DNA from: Mastigocoleus sp. MO_188.B34
GTDB taxonomy: Bacteria > Cyanobacteriota > Cyanobacteriia > Cyanobacteriales > Nostocaceae
Reading direction: 5' to 3'
Assembly: GCF_030065675.1 (NCBI RefSeq)
Contig: NZ_JASJDK010000010.1
Location: 1-64,000, forward strand
Length of the DNA: 64,000 bases
Made by a program: the position numbers and the translations under genes. The notes below the pieces were generated by a model, which worked only from the letters and a program-made list of their open reading frames with translations, was not told the origin of the DNA and did no database searches. This document shows, piece by piece, positions 1 to 9,591 of this stretch (its first letter is position 1; every line of letters starts with the position of its first letter).

Positions 1-93
1 AAGGAAATAAAAATTCTTTGGAAACAACTCAAAGAAAGCAAAAAACTATTACAGGTTGGGGAGCATCCATTTCAAAATGACGAAGATAAATAA
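1..93 (+). CDS. possible C-terminal end of a gene entering from the left
   Basis: Frame 1 is open from the first base to a TAA at 91-93 and encodes 30 residues (KEIKILWKQLKESK... ending in HPFQNDEDK). The composition is charged and helix-like, as in many protein C-termini, but no family can be recognised from so little. It could equally be a chance open frame. Nothing convincing follows before the minus-strand receiver gene. Confidence 0.3.
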   Translation, partial: KEIKILWKQLKESKKLLQVGEHPFQNDEDK

Positions 94-311
94 CTGAAGG
101 ATTGCATAAAGAACGCGGATTATTCTGAGTATAAAACATCAAACATCAATAACCAAAAGTCAAAAAGCCAGACTTAAAAACCTAATATGAGTCGTTATCA
201 GTGCTCTTATTCTAGCAGAATTATTGTGTTCCCATAAATAAATTGACTTAAAACATTAATTTTGGTTGATTTATTAAATATTCGTTTGTAAAAAAGAGTT
301 AATTAAATTTA

Positions 312-689
312 TTAATTCCAATTAAGAGCTTTCGCTATTTGACTTGGTAACTCCAAGGGCTCAAATGGTTTAGGAATAGTAGCCTTAATACCTATTTCAG
401 CCAATTCTTGGTCTTGAGTAACTTCTGCTTTTGCTGTCAGCAAAACAATAGGTATGTCTTTGGTTAATTCACTTAGCTGCAATTTTTTGAAAGTCATTAT
501 ACCATCCATTTCAGGCATCATAACATCAAGCAGAATAGCGTCAGGCTGTTCTTTCTCTGCTAACTCAATACCGGAAATACCTGAATTAGCAGTGATAACT
601 TCCCACCCTGCTACAGTTTCTAAACAAATTTGAATGACTTCCCGAACATATTCTTCATCATCAATTACTAGTATACGTTTATTTTCCAT
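312..689 (-). CDS. single-domain response regulator (CheY-like receiver)
   Basis: A 125-residue protein consisting only of a receiver domain. The acidic pair D10/D11, phospho-acceptor D55 (in AILLDVMMPEMDG), T85 and K107 (in the IPKPFEP loop) are all present, so it should accept phosphate from a histidine kinase. It has no DNA-binding or enzymatic output and probably works as a diffusible relay or by protein contact. It lies about 155 bases downstream of, and on the same strand as, the GAF-PAS histidine kinase at 846-2969, its most likely partner. The ATG start has only a weak purine-rich upstream signal. Family assignment is secure; target unknown. Confidence 0.93.
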   Translation of the reverse strand: MENKRILVIDDEEYVREVIQICLETVAGWEVITANSGISGIELAEKEQPDAILLDVMMPEMDGIMTFKKLQLSELTKDIPIVLLTAKAEVTQDQELAEIGIKATIPKPFEPLELPSQIAKALNWN

Positions 690-845
690 CTTTAATTATA
701 AGAGTGAATGTTTATAGTATTTAAATACTATTTAATATTCTAATATTGATATTCTTACAGAACTTTACTCAAGAAGCACTTTTAACTAGAATTAATTTAC
801 GTTTTTTATAATAACTGTTGAGGTATTTTGATATTCATCTATATA

Positions 846-2969
846 TTACTCCTCATATAAATGTAGGGGCAAAATTAAATAGAAAGTACTACCTCGATCT
901 AATTTACTTTCAACCCATATTTTCCCTAGGTGTTGTTGCACAATATACTGACAGATAGTCAATCCCAAGCCACTACCCTCTTTTTTTCGAGTGTCAGAAG
1001 TATCAACCTGATGAAATTTATCAAATATATTACCTATTTTATCGTTGGGAATACCACATCCTTCATCTTTTACTTGAAAGCTAACATAAGCGCCAGTATA
1101 CTTGCGGGAGGAATATTCAGATAAATTCTTATATTCACCAATGCAAGTTTCTAAATCTTCACAAATAGAAGCACTTAAGTACACATTTCCTCCAGATGTG
1201 GAGAATTTGATCGCGTTGCTCAGTAAATTAGTTAGAGTTTGAACAATGCGATCGCCATCAGCCCAAATTTGAGCGGAAACAGTCGATATAGATAAGCTAA
1301 CTCCATAACGTTGCGCCATCGTTTGCATCTTATTTGCAGCATAAACAATAATTTCAGATACTTCACAAATTTGTTTATGCATCTTCATTTTGCCGTAAGT
1401 GATGCGTTCGATATCTAGAATATTGTTAACTAATTCTACTAAGCGTGCTGTACTGTCAGCTGCAATATGTACTAAGCGTTTTCCCTTAGTTGACTTCGCA
1501 TCTATTAACCCGCGATCCAAAATACCTAAAGACCCATGAATTGATGCAAGGGGGGTACGGAGTTCGTGACTGACAACGGAAATAAACTCATCTTTCATTC
1601 GCTCAATAATTTGGCGATCGCTAATATCTTTAAATGCAATGACCGCTCCGACAACTTTACCCTTATCTAAAATTGGATTTTGAATATATTCCACTGGAAA
1701 TACAGAACCATCTTTTCGTCGAAATATATCGTTGCTGACTTCCTGTGTTTTCAACTTTCTCACCACACATTCAATATCTGCGTCAGGGTTTTCCAAGCAT
1801 GGGTTATTTGCTAGCAGCATATCTATATTTTGACCGATTAACTCTTGTTTTTTGTACTTAAGTAAACTGATTGCTGCAGGGTTTACAAATGTGATTTTTC
1901 CTGATTTATCTAAACCAAACAAACCTTCTCCAATAGAATTCAGAATTAATTCATGTTTTTGAGAAAGTTCTAATAAAGCTTCCTTTGATTTTTTTTCTTC
2001 GCTAATGTTACGTAATATAGCCGTAAAAATAATATTTTTATCTAACTTTAGTTTAGAAATTGAAGCTTCTACTGGAAATTCTTCACCATTCTTTTTCCTG
2101 ACAAATATTTCTTGACGTTTACCCATTCTCCTAGCTCTGTCATTTGATTTTTCAAAATCAACAACATATTTTCTATGACTTTGATGGTATTTTGTTGGTA
2201 AAAGTATATCAAGGGGTTTTCCTATTACTTCTGCTGCTGTATAACCAAAAATTTTTTCTGCACCTTGATTGAACAAAAGAATATTTTGCTCTTTATCTAT
2301 AGAAATAATTGCGTCATCAGCGATATCAACAATACCAGAAAGATATTTATGAGATATTTGCAAAGCTTTTTCCATTTCTTGGCGTTGATTAACCTCTGAT
2401 TCCAATCTCTGATTGATTTCAATAAATTCTGCAGTTTGACTAAATCCCTGTTGTTGAATTTCTTCTGACTTCTGTTGAGCATTAATGGAATTTCGTCTGA
2501 GTTCCAAAATCATCATCACCTGTTTCCCAAGTGCTTTGAGAACTTCTATTTGCTTTAAACTTAAAAAACGTGGTGTATAGTCAAGTACGCATAAAGTTCC
2601 AACAGAATATCCAGCAGCATTTATTAAGGGAACACCTGCATAGAAACGAGCTAATTTCCCATCGATGGTGAAGGAGTTTTGCTCGAAGCGTTCATCTTCC
2701 AAACTATCTGTGACAATTAATAGATTAGGGTTGGAAATAGTAAAATTACAAAACGGTATTTCCTTTTTTACTCCTTCCCAACCAATACAAGATTTGAACC
2801 AGTGCTTTTCGGTATGAATCAAATTAATTACAGCTACAGGGGTTTCACAAATGTTTGCAGCTAAATAAACCAGATTATCAAATACTGGCTCTGCTTCGGA
2901 ATCTAAAATTTTATATTCATAAAGAGCCTCAATACGTTCTGTCTCATATTCAGAACTGGAACTGTTCAT
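846..2969 (-). CDS. sensor histidine kinase, GAF-PAS-PAS-HisKA-HATPase
   Basis: A 707-residue soluble kinase with no membrane segment. An N-terminal GAF domain (about 20-160, with VAVINLIHTEKHWFKS) is followed by a short coiled coil (165-205), PAS 1 (about 205-325), PAS 2 (about 335-452), a HisKA domain with the phosphorylatable H468 in VVSHELRTPLASIHGS, and a HATPase domain with N-box (NLLSNAIKF, about 581-589), G1 (DEGCGIPNDKIG) and G2 (GSGLGLT) motifs. The GAF shows no bilin-type Cys-His motif. No receiver is attached; the separate receiver gene just downstream is the natural acceptor. With the multi-domain regulator upstream on the same strand it forms a signalling block that could be a phosphorelay. 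The signal sensed is unknown. Confidence 0.93.
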   Translation of the reverse strand: MNSSSSEYETERIEALYEYKILDSEAEPVFDNLVYLAANICETPVAVINLIHTEKHWFKSCIGWEGVKKEIPFCNFTISNPNLLIVTDSLEDERFEQNSFTIDGKLARFYAGVPLINAAGYSVGTLCVLDYTPRFLSLKQIEVLKALGKQVMMILELRRNSINAQQKSEEIQQQGFSQTAEFIEINQRLESEVNQRQEMEKALQISHKYLSGIVDIADDAIISIDKEQNILLFNQGAEKIFGYTAAEVIGKPLDILLPTKYHQSHRKYVVDFEKSNDRARRMGKRQEIFVRKKNGEEFPVEASISKLKLDKNIIFTAILRNISEEKKSKEALLELSQKHELILNSIGEGLFGLDKSGKITFVNPAAISLLKYKKQELIGQNIDMLLANNPCLENPDADIECVVRKLKTQEVSNDIFRRKDGSVFPVEYIQNPILDKGKVVGAVIAFKDISDRQIIERMKDEFISVVSHELRTPLASIHGSLGILDRGLIDAKSTKGKRLVHIAADSTARLVELVNNILDIERITYGKMKMHKQICEVSEIIVYAANKMQTMAQRYGVSLSISTVSAQIWADGDRIVQTLTNLLSNAIKFSTSGGNVYLSASICEDLETCIGEYKNLSEYSSRKYTGAYVSFQVKDEGCGIPNDKIGNIFDKFHQVDTSDTRKKEGSGLGLTICQYIVQQHLGKIWVESKLDRGSTFYLILPLHLYEE

Positions 2970-3379
2970 TCTTTAATACTTTTTTGATTAATTGTTAAAT
3001 GACTAAATTTTCTACCAGAGAAAGAGTTAAATTTGCTAATATGGGAACTTTTTATAAAATTGAAAAGAAAACGGTATTCAAAGTTTTTAAATCAGGTTTT
3101 AAATCTAAAAATAGTTGCGAGCAGTTCAGCTAAATGTAAATTGTAAATCTGCTTTTATATTTCTGTAAAAACTGTACTGTGAACAGCTATACATAAATAT
3201 TGCCCCAAATTTTTTTGAAATTAATTCAATGCTTGTGAATGACCTTGCTAAAGCCATAATTTACCTGATTTGCTTCTTTTTAAAGAATAAAAGGGTATAA
3301 AAATGAGAAATTAATCCAATTATACTGGTTCGAGATCCTATGATTAACTCCAGATTTTTTATATTTCTATACATTTTTG
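2970..3379. other. intergenic region, no gene seen
   Basis: About 410 AT-rich bases between two minus-strand signalling genes. I see no convincing open frame, tRNA or strong terminator here; it presumably carries the promoter of the GAF-PAS kinase near its low-coordinate end. Confidence 0.5.
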
Positions 3380-5755
3380 CTAAACATGGGAACCTCTAGC
3401 CAACTTTGCATTGGACAAATCCCGAACTGCGGATACATATAATTTTTGTAATTCAGTACCATCTTCAGGATATAGTGCCAATCCCACGCAAGCATTTACT
3501 TTGAGCTTATTACCATCTGGAGCGAAAAACTCTTGCTGATTTAAGCTTTCTAAAATTTTTCCGATCTCCTTTCTTGCTCGATCGCGATTCACTCCATACA
3601 TACATATAATAAACTCCCCCCCTCCCCAACGGGCAACTACATCTTCCTGATTAAAAGATTTTCTTAAAGTTTGCCCTACTTCGCGCAATACAGAATCACC
3701 AATTGCGTAACCAAATGTATTATTAATATGTTTAAAGTTTTGCAAATCTAAAATTGTGAAACATAAAGGTTGACGACATCTTTGGCTGAGATGCAAAAAC
3801 TTTTCTATTTCCTGGGATGATTTATGACGATTGGCTAATTTTGTCACAGGGTCGGTTTCTGCAAGGGTACGAACTAGTTTTATTCTTTCTAAGCGATTAA
3901 TAATCCGAGCAACCAGTTCTGGACCAATAATTGGTTTGCTAACAAAATCATCAGCACCAACGTTAAATACTTGGTTTACGCTGTCAATATCCTTATAAGC
4001 AGTAAGAAACAAAATTGGTAAACCACCCCAACGAGCATCATTCCTCACGACTTGACATAATTCAATGCCACTCACATGAGGCATTTTAATATCTAAAATT
4101 AATAAATCTGGTTCCGTTTCTTCTAAGGTATCCCAAAATTTTTGTGGTTCGCTCAAAGTTACAATTTTTAGCCCCCAGGGCTGTAGTAAACTTTGCAGCA
4201 TTGCTAAGGTTTGTGGGTCGTCATCAACAGCTAGAATGACTGCTTCTGAAGTTTGGTCATTTTGTCTTAAAGCTCGATCAACTACTTCTAAAACTTCATT
4301 TGCAGGTAGGGGTTTATGTAGAAAAACTTTGCTTCCCTTGCGAGCAACTTCAACGCGATAATTTAAGCTATCTTCAGATGTGAATACAATAATCGGTATA
4401 GGTTGCTTAAAAACACTAATTTCATTTAAGAATTCCAAACCTTTTTCGATTGTTCCTGCAACAGCAGGATCGAACAGTATGAGGTGGGGGGTTTGATTGT
4501 ATATTTTTTTGAGTGCCGTTTGTATATTTGTTGCAACTTCCGCCCTAATTCCCCGCACATCAGCCTCAATAAACAGTTCGCTTATCAGTTGACGGTCTTT
4601 TTCAATTATTAATAAAAATGGTTTTTCATCAGAACTAATTGATGAGGTAGAAGTCGGGCTGGAAATGGATGTTTCAGTATTATTGTAGTTATTTACTTCT
4701 TGACGCAGGGCGATCGTCAACAGATTCAGCTGTTTGATTGCTTTTGGTTGTAAAGATAATTGTTGAGACTTCAAATTTTCTGGGTTGAGCAAACTTTCAA
4801 TTTTACGGGCTAAACCGGAAGCTTTACTTAAACCAAAAGTACCTAAAGAACCGCCTAAAGTATGAGCTTCCCGATGTGCTTGTGTGAGTAAATCTCGATC
4901 AATTCTGTTCTCTTCAATTGCAGTAGCAGCTTGTACTAATGTATCTATTTGTTGCTCAACTCTACCTTGAAATTGCCTCCAGACTCCTGCTAAAGCTGCT
5001 AAGGTTTGTTGTTGAGTTTGTTTACTAATTTCAGATAAGTCATTCTTGGCAGACTTTTTCGCAGTTTTTTTCCGTTTCTTGCTGTCGGAAATTTTGAGAC
5101 GATAACCGATTCCATAAACTGTTTCAATTGCATCGACCACACCAACAGCCTTTAACTTTTGTCGTAAACCCTTGATTTGGGTTCTTACAGCTTCTTCCCC
5201 TGGGGTACTATCAAAAGACCAAACCCGATCTAAGATGGCGCTACAACTAAAAACCCTACGGGGATTTCGCATGAAAAGTTCGAGCATGGCATACTCTTTG
5301 GGAGTAAAATGGATTATCTTCCCGTCACAGGTTACTTCACAACTTCTGGGGTCTAAACGTAAATTGTCCCACTCAAGCACTGGCATAGAAGTAGCATTGC
5401 TACGACGCAGTAAAGCCCTCACCCGTGCGACCAATTCTTCTGGATCGCAAGGTTTTACAAGATAGTCATCAGCACCTGCATCTAAACCTACAGCTTTCTC
5501 ATGACTACTGTTTTTACCTGTCAGCAATAGAATAGGCATTTGATACCCGTATTTACGCAATCGCTGACAAAGAGCTATACCATCTAACTTCGGTAAAATT
5601 ACATCCAACAAAATTAAATCGTAGTCAAAAGCTTGCACTAAATCCCAAGCTGATTCACCATCATGTGTCATTTCTACAACATAGTTCTGCACCTCAAGAA
5701 AAGAGGTAAGTGCTTGTGCAGTAAATTCATCATCATCTACTACCAGAATTTTCAT
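3380..5755 (-). CDS. multi-domain response regulator REC-wHTH-HPt-REC-REC-GGDEF(variant)
   Basis: A 791-residue cytoplasmic regulator. In order: receiver 1 (1-118; D7/D8, D51, K101), an OmpR/PhoB-type winged helix (about 125-222), a lysine-rich linker (226-237), an HPt domain with H298 in EAHTLGGSLGTFGL, receiver 2 (about 380-497; D429, T459, K481, but the first acidic pair is reduced to E-K-D), receiver 3 (about 506-628; D511-D513, D555, T585, K607) and a C-terminal GGDEF domain (about 635-788). The active-site motif reads GGGEF (711-715), so the catalytic/metal-binding Asp/Glu at the third position is missing, and the upstream RxxD inhibitory site is absent. The cyclase is therefore probably weak or inactive. 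Receiver, HPt and DNA-binding outputs in one chain suggest a relay hub linked to the neighbouring kinase and receiver. Confidence 0.92.
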   Translation of the reverse strand: MKILVVDDDEFTAQALTSFLEVQNYVVEMTHDGESAWDLVQAFDYDLILLDVILPKLDGIALCQRLRKYGYQMPILLLTGKNSSHEKAVGLDAGADDYLVKPCDPEELVARVRALLRRSNATSMPVLEWDNLRLDPRSCEVTCDGKIIHFTPKEYAMLELFMRNPRRVFSCSAILDRVWSFDSTPGEEAVRTQIKGLRQKLKAVGVVDAIETVYGIGYRLKISDSKKRKKTAKKSAKNDLSEISKQTQQQTLAALAGVWRQFQGRVEQQIDTLVQAATAIEENRIDRDLLTQAHREAHTLGGSLGTFGLSKASGLARKIESLLNPENLKSQQLSLQPKAIKQLNLLTIALRQEVNNYNNTETSISSPTSTSSISSDEKPFLLIIEKDRQLISELFIEADVRGIRAEVATNIQTALKKIYNQTPHLILFDPAVAGTIEKGLEFLNEISVFKQPIPIIVFTSEDSLNYRVEVARKGSKVFLHKPLPANEVLEVVDRALRQNDQTSEAVILAVDDDPQTLAMLQSLLQPWGLKIVTLSEPQKFWDTLEETEPDLLILDIKMPHVSGIELCQVVRNDARWGGLPILFLTAYKDIDSVNQVFNVGADDFVSKPIIGPELVARIINRLERIKLVRTLAETDPVTKLANRHKSSQEIEKFLHLSQRCRQPLCFTILDLQNFKHINNTFGYAIGDSVLREVGQTLRKSFNQEDVVARWGGGEFIICMYGVNRDRARKEIGKILESLNQQEFFAPDGNKLKVNACVGLALYPEDGTELQKLYVSAVRDLSNAKLARGSHV

Positions 5756-6191
5756 GCGAAAAAATAAGCCAAACTATTGCTGATTTTAAAGCAGCCCTTA
5801 TAAGTTTAAGCAGCAAGGCAAAATTAATTTAATATTTCGTGGCATCAGGAACCAAGAACAGAGCACAGTAAACAGATAATATAATTCAATAGTAATATAT
5901 AAATTTAGATAACAAAACCTGTATCCATAAGCACAGGAAATTTTCAATTTTGTAATATATAAAGTAAAAAATAGTCTTTATTTAATAAAATCTTACCCAA
6001 TTTCTATGAATTATGTGAGGAGCTTTTTGATAAAGTTCTAAATGACGGCGATTTAAACCTTTCACCAATACCCATCCTCACAAATTCCTCAAATTATCTT
6101 TGTATAACAGTGAATATCGAGCGAAGAGGATAAAAGAGCTTAAATCAGTACTTTCTTTTGTTGTGCAATACCTTTGATAGGAAGCTTTACT
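5756..6191. other. divergent intergenic region
   Basis: About 435 AT-rich bases between the minus-strand regulator and plus-strand ppsA, so it must hold both promoters. No open frame or repeat of note is visible. An AGGAAG ribosome-binding site ends this spacer a few bases before the ppsA ATG. Confidence 0.5.
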
Positions 6192-8642
6192 ATGTTAAAC
6201 AAAGTAATTGATACCCACCAACAATCTAAAGAAAAATGTCTAGTATTATCTTTCCATGAAGTAGGAATTGCAGATATTTCTCTAGTGGGTGGTAAAAATG
6301 CTTCTTTGGGGGAAATGATCCGCCTGCTCACACCTAAAGGTGTTAAAGTACCCACAGGATTTGCAACTACTGCTGAGGCTTATCGTTATTTTATTAAAGC
6401 CGGTGGATTAGAAACCCAATTAAGAGATATTTTTGCTTCGTTAGATGTAGAAAATATTGATAGTCTGCGAAAATGTGGTAGGAAAGCGAGGAATTTGATC
6501 CTACAAACCCCTTTCCCAGAGGAATTGCAAAAATCCATTGCAACAGCTTATAAAAATCTTTGCTCTGAGTATGGTCCTGATATTGATGTAGCAGTTCGCT
6601 CCAGTGCAACAGCGGAAGACTTACCCGATGCAAGCTTCGCTGGACAACAAGAAACTTATTTAAATGTTCACGGTCTATCGGCTGTTTTACAAGCTTGTCA
6701 TAAATGCTTTGCATCTATTTTTACAGACCGTGCAATTTCTTACCGACAACTTAAAGGCTTCGATCACTTTAATGTGGCTTTGTCAGTAGGCGTACAAAAA
6801 ATGGTACGTTCTGATTTAGCTGCTTCTGGTGTAATGTTTTCCATCGATACCGAAAGCGGTTTTAAAGATGCGGTATTAATTACAGCTGCCTATGGTTTAG
6901 GTGAAAATGTAGTCCAAGGGGCAGTAAATCCAGATGAGTACTTAGTATTTAAGCCTACATTAAAGCAAGGGTATCGCCCAATTTTAGATAAACGCCTCGG
7001 CACCAAAGAAATTAAAATGGTGTACGATTTAGGCGGTTCTAAATTAACTAAAAATATTCCTGTACCTCCAAGCCAGCGTCAGAAATTTGCTTTAGATAAT
7101 GATGAAATTTTACAATTAACGCACTGGGCTTGCATAATTGAAGAACACTATTCCCAAGTACGGGGTACTTATACTCCAATGGATATTGAATGGGCAAAAG
7201 ATGGTATTACTAATGAATTATTTATTGTCCAAGCTCGTCCAGAAACAGTCCAGTCGCAAAAGCTAAATAATATCCTCCGGACATACCGCCTCAAAAACGA
7301 TACAAACATATCCAGGGAAAAATCTTTATTGGTGACAGGTCGCAGTGTTGGCGAAATGATCGGTCAAGGTAAAGCCAAAATTATTCTCGACGTACATAAT
7401 CTTAACTTGTTCGAACCAGGAGAAGTGTTAGTAACTAACCGTACCGATCCTGACTGGGAACCAATAATGAAAAAAGCTGGTGCAATAGTAACAAATTCAG
7501 GAGGACGCACCTGTCACGCAGCAATTATTGCAAGAGAAATGGGAATTCCTGCAATAGTTGGTTGCGGTAATGCTACTACCGTTTTAAAAACTGGACAAGA
7601 CATTACCGTTTCTTGTGCAGAAGGAGAAACAGGTAAGGTTTATCAAGGATTATTACCTTACGAAGTCGAAGAAGTAAAGTTGGAGAAATTACCCCGTACT
7701 CAAACTAAAATCATGATGAATGTGGGTAATCCAGAAGAAGCTTTTGGTTTGAGTGCTATACCTAATGATGGGGTAGGACTTGCAAGGATGGAATTTATTA
7801 TCGCCAATCATATTAAAGCCCACCCATTAGCATTAATTAACTTTGATATATTAGAAGACAAACTCGCTAAATCCAAAATTGCAGAATTAACTAAACAATA
7901 CCAAGACAAACCTCAATTCTTTGTAGATAGATTAGCGCAGGGTATAGGTACTATTGCTGCAGCATTCTATCCCAAACCTGTCATAGTTCGTCTCAGTGAT
8001 TTTAAGAGTAACGAATATGCAAACCTTTTAGGTGGAAGGGAATTTGAACCCAAAGAAGAAAATCCAATGTTGGGATGGCGCGGTGCTTCTCGCTACTATG
8101 ACGAACGTTATCGTCAGGGCTTTGCTCTAGAATGTCAAGCCATGAAAAGAGTACGGGATGAAATGGGTTTAACCAATGTAATTTTGATGGTTCCATTTTG
8201 TCGTACTCCAGAAGAAGGTAATCGTGTTTTAGCAGAGATGGCGAAAAATGGCTTAGTTAAGGGTGAAAATAACCTACAAGTCTATGTAATGTGCGAGTTA
8301 CCATCTAATGTCCAATTAGCCGATGAATTTAGCCAAATTTTTGATGGATTTTCTATTGGTTCTAATGACTTGACTCAGTTAACACTTGGTTTGGATCGAG
8401 ATTCAGGATTAATTGCACATTTGTTTGACGAACGAAATGAAGCAGTGAAACGGACAATAGCCAAAGCTATAACTACTGTTAAACTACACGGACGTAAAAT
8501 TGGTATCTGCGGACAAGCACCCAGTGATTATCCAGAATTTGCTCGTTTCTTAGTCCAACAAGGTATTGACTCTATCAGTCTCAATCCTGACTCAGTATTG
8601 AAGACCTTGTTAAAAGTCGCTGCTGTCGAGCAGGAAAGTTAA
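6192..8642 (+). CDS. ppsA: phosphoenolpyruvate synthase
   Basis: Converts pyruvate + ATP + water to PEP + AMP + phosphate, feeding gluconeogenesis. The 816-residue protein has the N-terminal pyruvate/PEP dikinase ATP-binding domain (from ISLVGGKNASLGEM), the central phosphohistidine swivel domain with catalytic H442 in GGRTCHAAIIAREMG, and the C-terminal TIM barrel with the SIGSNDLTQLTLGLDRDSG and GICGQAPSDYPEF motifs. Length is normal for PpsA. I chose the ATG at 6192 because AGGAAG lies at 6179-6184; an in-frame TTG 18 bases upstream is less likely. It is transcribed away from the signalling block and followed by two universal stress genes, a neighbourhood that hints at energy-stress control; that link is inference. 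Confidence 0.95.
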   Translation: MLNKVIDTHQQSKEKCLVLSFHEVGIADISLVGGKNASLGEMIRLLTPKGVKVPTGFATTAEAYRYFIKAGGLETQLRDIFASLDVENIDSLRKCGRKARNLILQTPFPEELQKSIATAYKNLCSEYGPDIDVAVRSSATAEDLPDASFAGQQETYLNVHGLSAVLQACHKCFASIFTDRAISYRQLKGFDHFNVALSVGVQKMVRSDLAASGVMFSIDTESGFKDAVLITAAYGLGENVVQGAVNPDEYLVFKPTLKQGYRPILDKRLGTKEIKMVYDLGGSKLTKNIPVPPSQRQKFALDNDEILQLTHWACIIEEHYSQVRGTYTPMDIEWAKDGITNELFIVQARPETVQSQKLNNILRTYRLKNDTNISREKSLLVTGRSVGEMIGQGKAKIILDVHNLNLFEPGEVLVTNRTDPDWEPIMKKAGAIVTNSGGRTCHAAIIAREMGIPAIVGCGNATTVLKTGQDITVSCAEGETGKVYQGLLPYEVEEVKLEKLPRTQTKIMMNVGNPEEAFGLSAIPNDGVGLARMEFIIANHIKAHPLALINFDILEDKLAKSKIAELTKQYQDKPQFFVDRLAQGIGTIAAAFYPKPVIVRLSDFKSNEYANLLGGREFEPKEENPMLGWRGASRYYDERYRQGFALECQAMKRVRDEMGLTNVILMVPFCRTPEEGNRVLAEMAKNGLVKGENNLQVYVMCELPSNVQLADEFSQIFDGFSIGSNDLTQLTLGLDRDSGLIAHLFDERNEAVKRTIAKAITTVKLHGRKIGICGQAPSDYPEFARFLVQQGIDSISLNPDSVLKTLLKVAAVEQES

Positions 8643-8721
8643 AAATTATATTTACTTGGAAGGGAACAGGGAACGATAAAGCAAGAAACACAAGGTTAGA
8701 AATTCACATTTCCATTGACGC

Positions 8722-8772
8722 TCAAGTTCAAATTCAAATTCAAGTTCAAATTCAAGTTCAAATTCAAATTCA
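8722..8772. repeat. low-complexity TTCAA(A/G) tandem repeat
   Basis: About eight copies of a six-base unit TTCAAA/TTCAAG just downstream of ppsA. The minus strand reads as alternating Phe-Glu-Leu-Glu, which makes a spurious open frame; I do not regard it as a gene. Confidence 0.8.
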
Positions 8773-8789
8773 TCTCTAAATTCTTGATT

Positions 8790-8945
8790 AGCCCCGAACG
8801 CTCCGCGCATGCTCTTCGAGCTTATCGCTTTGCGCATGTCCTGAATCGCACCTGCAGTGTTTGTTGACGCGGCTTAGCCGTTTGTTGACGCGCTATGCGA
8901 ACGCCGGAAGGCGCGTACTAACACGGAGTGCGTCTAAACGGGCTT
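8790..8945. repeat. cluster of small GC-rich palindromic repeats
   Basis: A GC-rich island in AT-rich DNA made of short inverted repeats (e.g. GACGCGGCTTAGCCG, GCGAACGCCGGAAGGCGCG) and a duplicated TGTTTGTTGACGCG. It resembles the dispersed small palindromes found elsewhere in this window (14402-14441, 39500-39548, 53742-53865, 60520-60645). No convincing coding potential. Confidence 0.6.
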
Positions 8946-9021
8946 ATCGCTCCCTAATTCCCAAACTTCTTCTAATACTCCCAATACCTCCTAAACTTCC
9001 TAACATCCAAGGAGTTAACCC

Positions 9022-9591
9022 ATGTTTCACAAACTTCTTGTTGCGATCGATACTTCTGATATGAGCCAGTACGTTTTTGATGAAGCTGTATCTTTAGCAA
9101 AAACAAATAATGCACGCTTGCTGTTACTTCATGTCTTAAATCCCTTAGATGAACAATATATTGATGGTACAGTCATAGAACCAATTATTTTTTATTCAGA
9201 ATACCAAGGCGAAAATGATAAAACATATATTGATTGGCAAAAGCTCAAAGAAAAAAGATTGAAATGGCTCCAATCTCAGCGTGATCGGGCAAAAAAATTA
9301 GGTATGGTCGCTGAATCTAATCAACATATTGGCGAAGCAAGTCGAACAATTTGTAATGTTGCTCGTAGCTGGGGTGCAGATTTAATTGTGATCGGTCGTC
9401 GCGGTCGTAGTGGTTTGAGTGAATTTTTTCTTGGCAGCGTTAGTAATTATGTACTGCATCATGCATCTTGTTCGGTGTTAATTGTACAAGGTCCACTTAT
9501 TCAGACCAACGGTCGAAAAGTATCTCAAACAAAAACATTAGAAACTGAAACTGAAACTAAAACTGAAACTAAAGCTGAAAATAGTATTTGA
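9022..9591 (+). CDS. universal stress protein (UspA family), copy 1
   Basis: A 189-residue single-domain Usp protein starting MFHKLLVAIDTSDMSQYVF. The nucleotide-binding signature G-x2-G-x9-G-S is intact (GRRGRSGLSEFFLGS), so ATP binding is expected. Start is ATG with a strong AAGGAG at 9009-9014. The C-terminus carries a low-complexity Thr/Glu/Lys tail (LETETETKTETKAEN) after the fold. It is the first of two adjacent paralogues that are nearly identical over the N-terminal 50 residues and around the ATP motif, a clear tandem duplication. Such proteins typically act as cytoplasmic stress effectors; the exact stress cannot be told. Confidence 0.94.
   Translation: MFHKLLVAIDTSDMSQYVFDEAVSLAKTNNARLLLLHVLNPLDEQYIDGTVIEPIIFYSEYQGENDKTYIDWQKLKEKRLKWLQSQRDRAKKLGMVAESNQHIGEASRTICNVARSWGADLIVIGRRGRSGLSEFFLGSVSNYVLHHASCSVLIVQGPLIQTNGRKVSQTKTLETETETKTETKAENSI

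Noticed and set aside
846-2969. Cyanobacteriochrome GAF in this kinase and in the one at 21480-24653
   Set aside because: Both GAF domains are of a non-chromophore type without the Cys-His motif; only GAF 2 of 25222-28137 has it.
3327-3340. GGTTCGAGATCC resembling a tRNA T-loop
   Set aside because: No acceptor, D or anticodon stems can be formed around it.
8652-8837. 61-codon minus-strand open frame rich in Phe-Glu-Leu-Glu
   Set aside because: It is the translation of a TTCAA(A/G) tandem repeat, has no ribosome site and matches no family.
8861-9064. 67-codon plus-strand open frame overlapping the first usp gene
   Set aside because: It runs through GC palindromes and overlaps a well-supported gene that has its own strong ribosome site.
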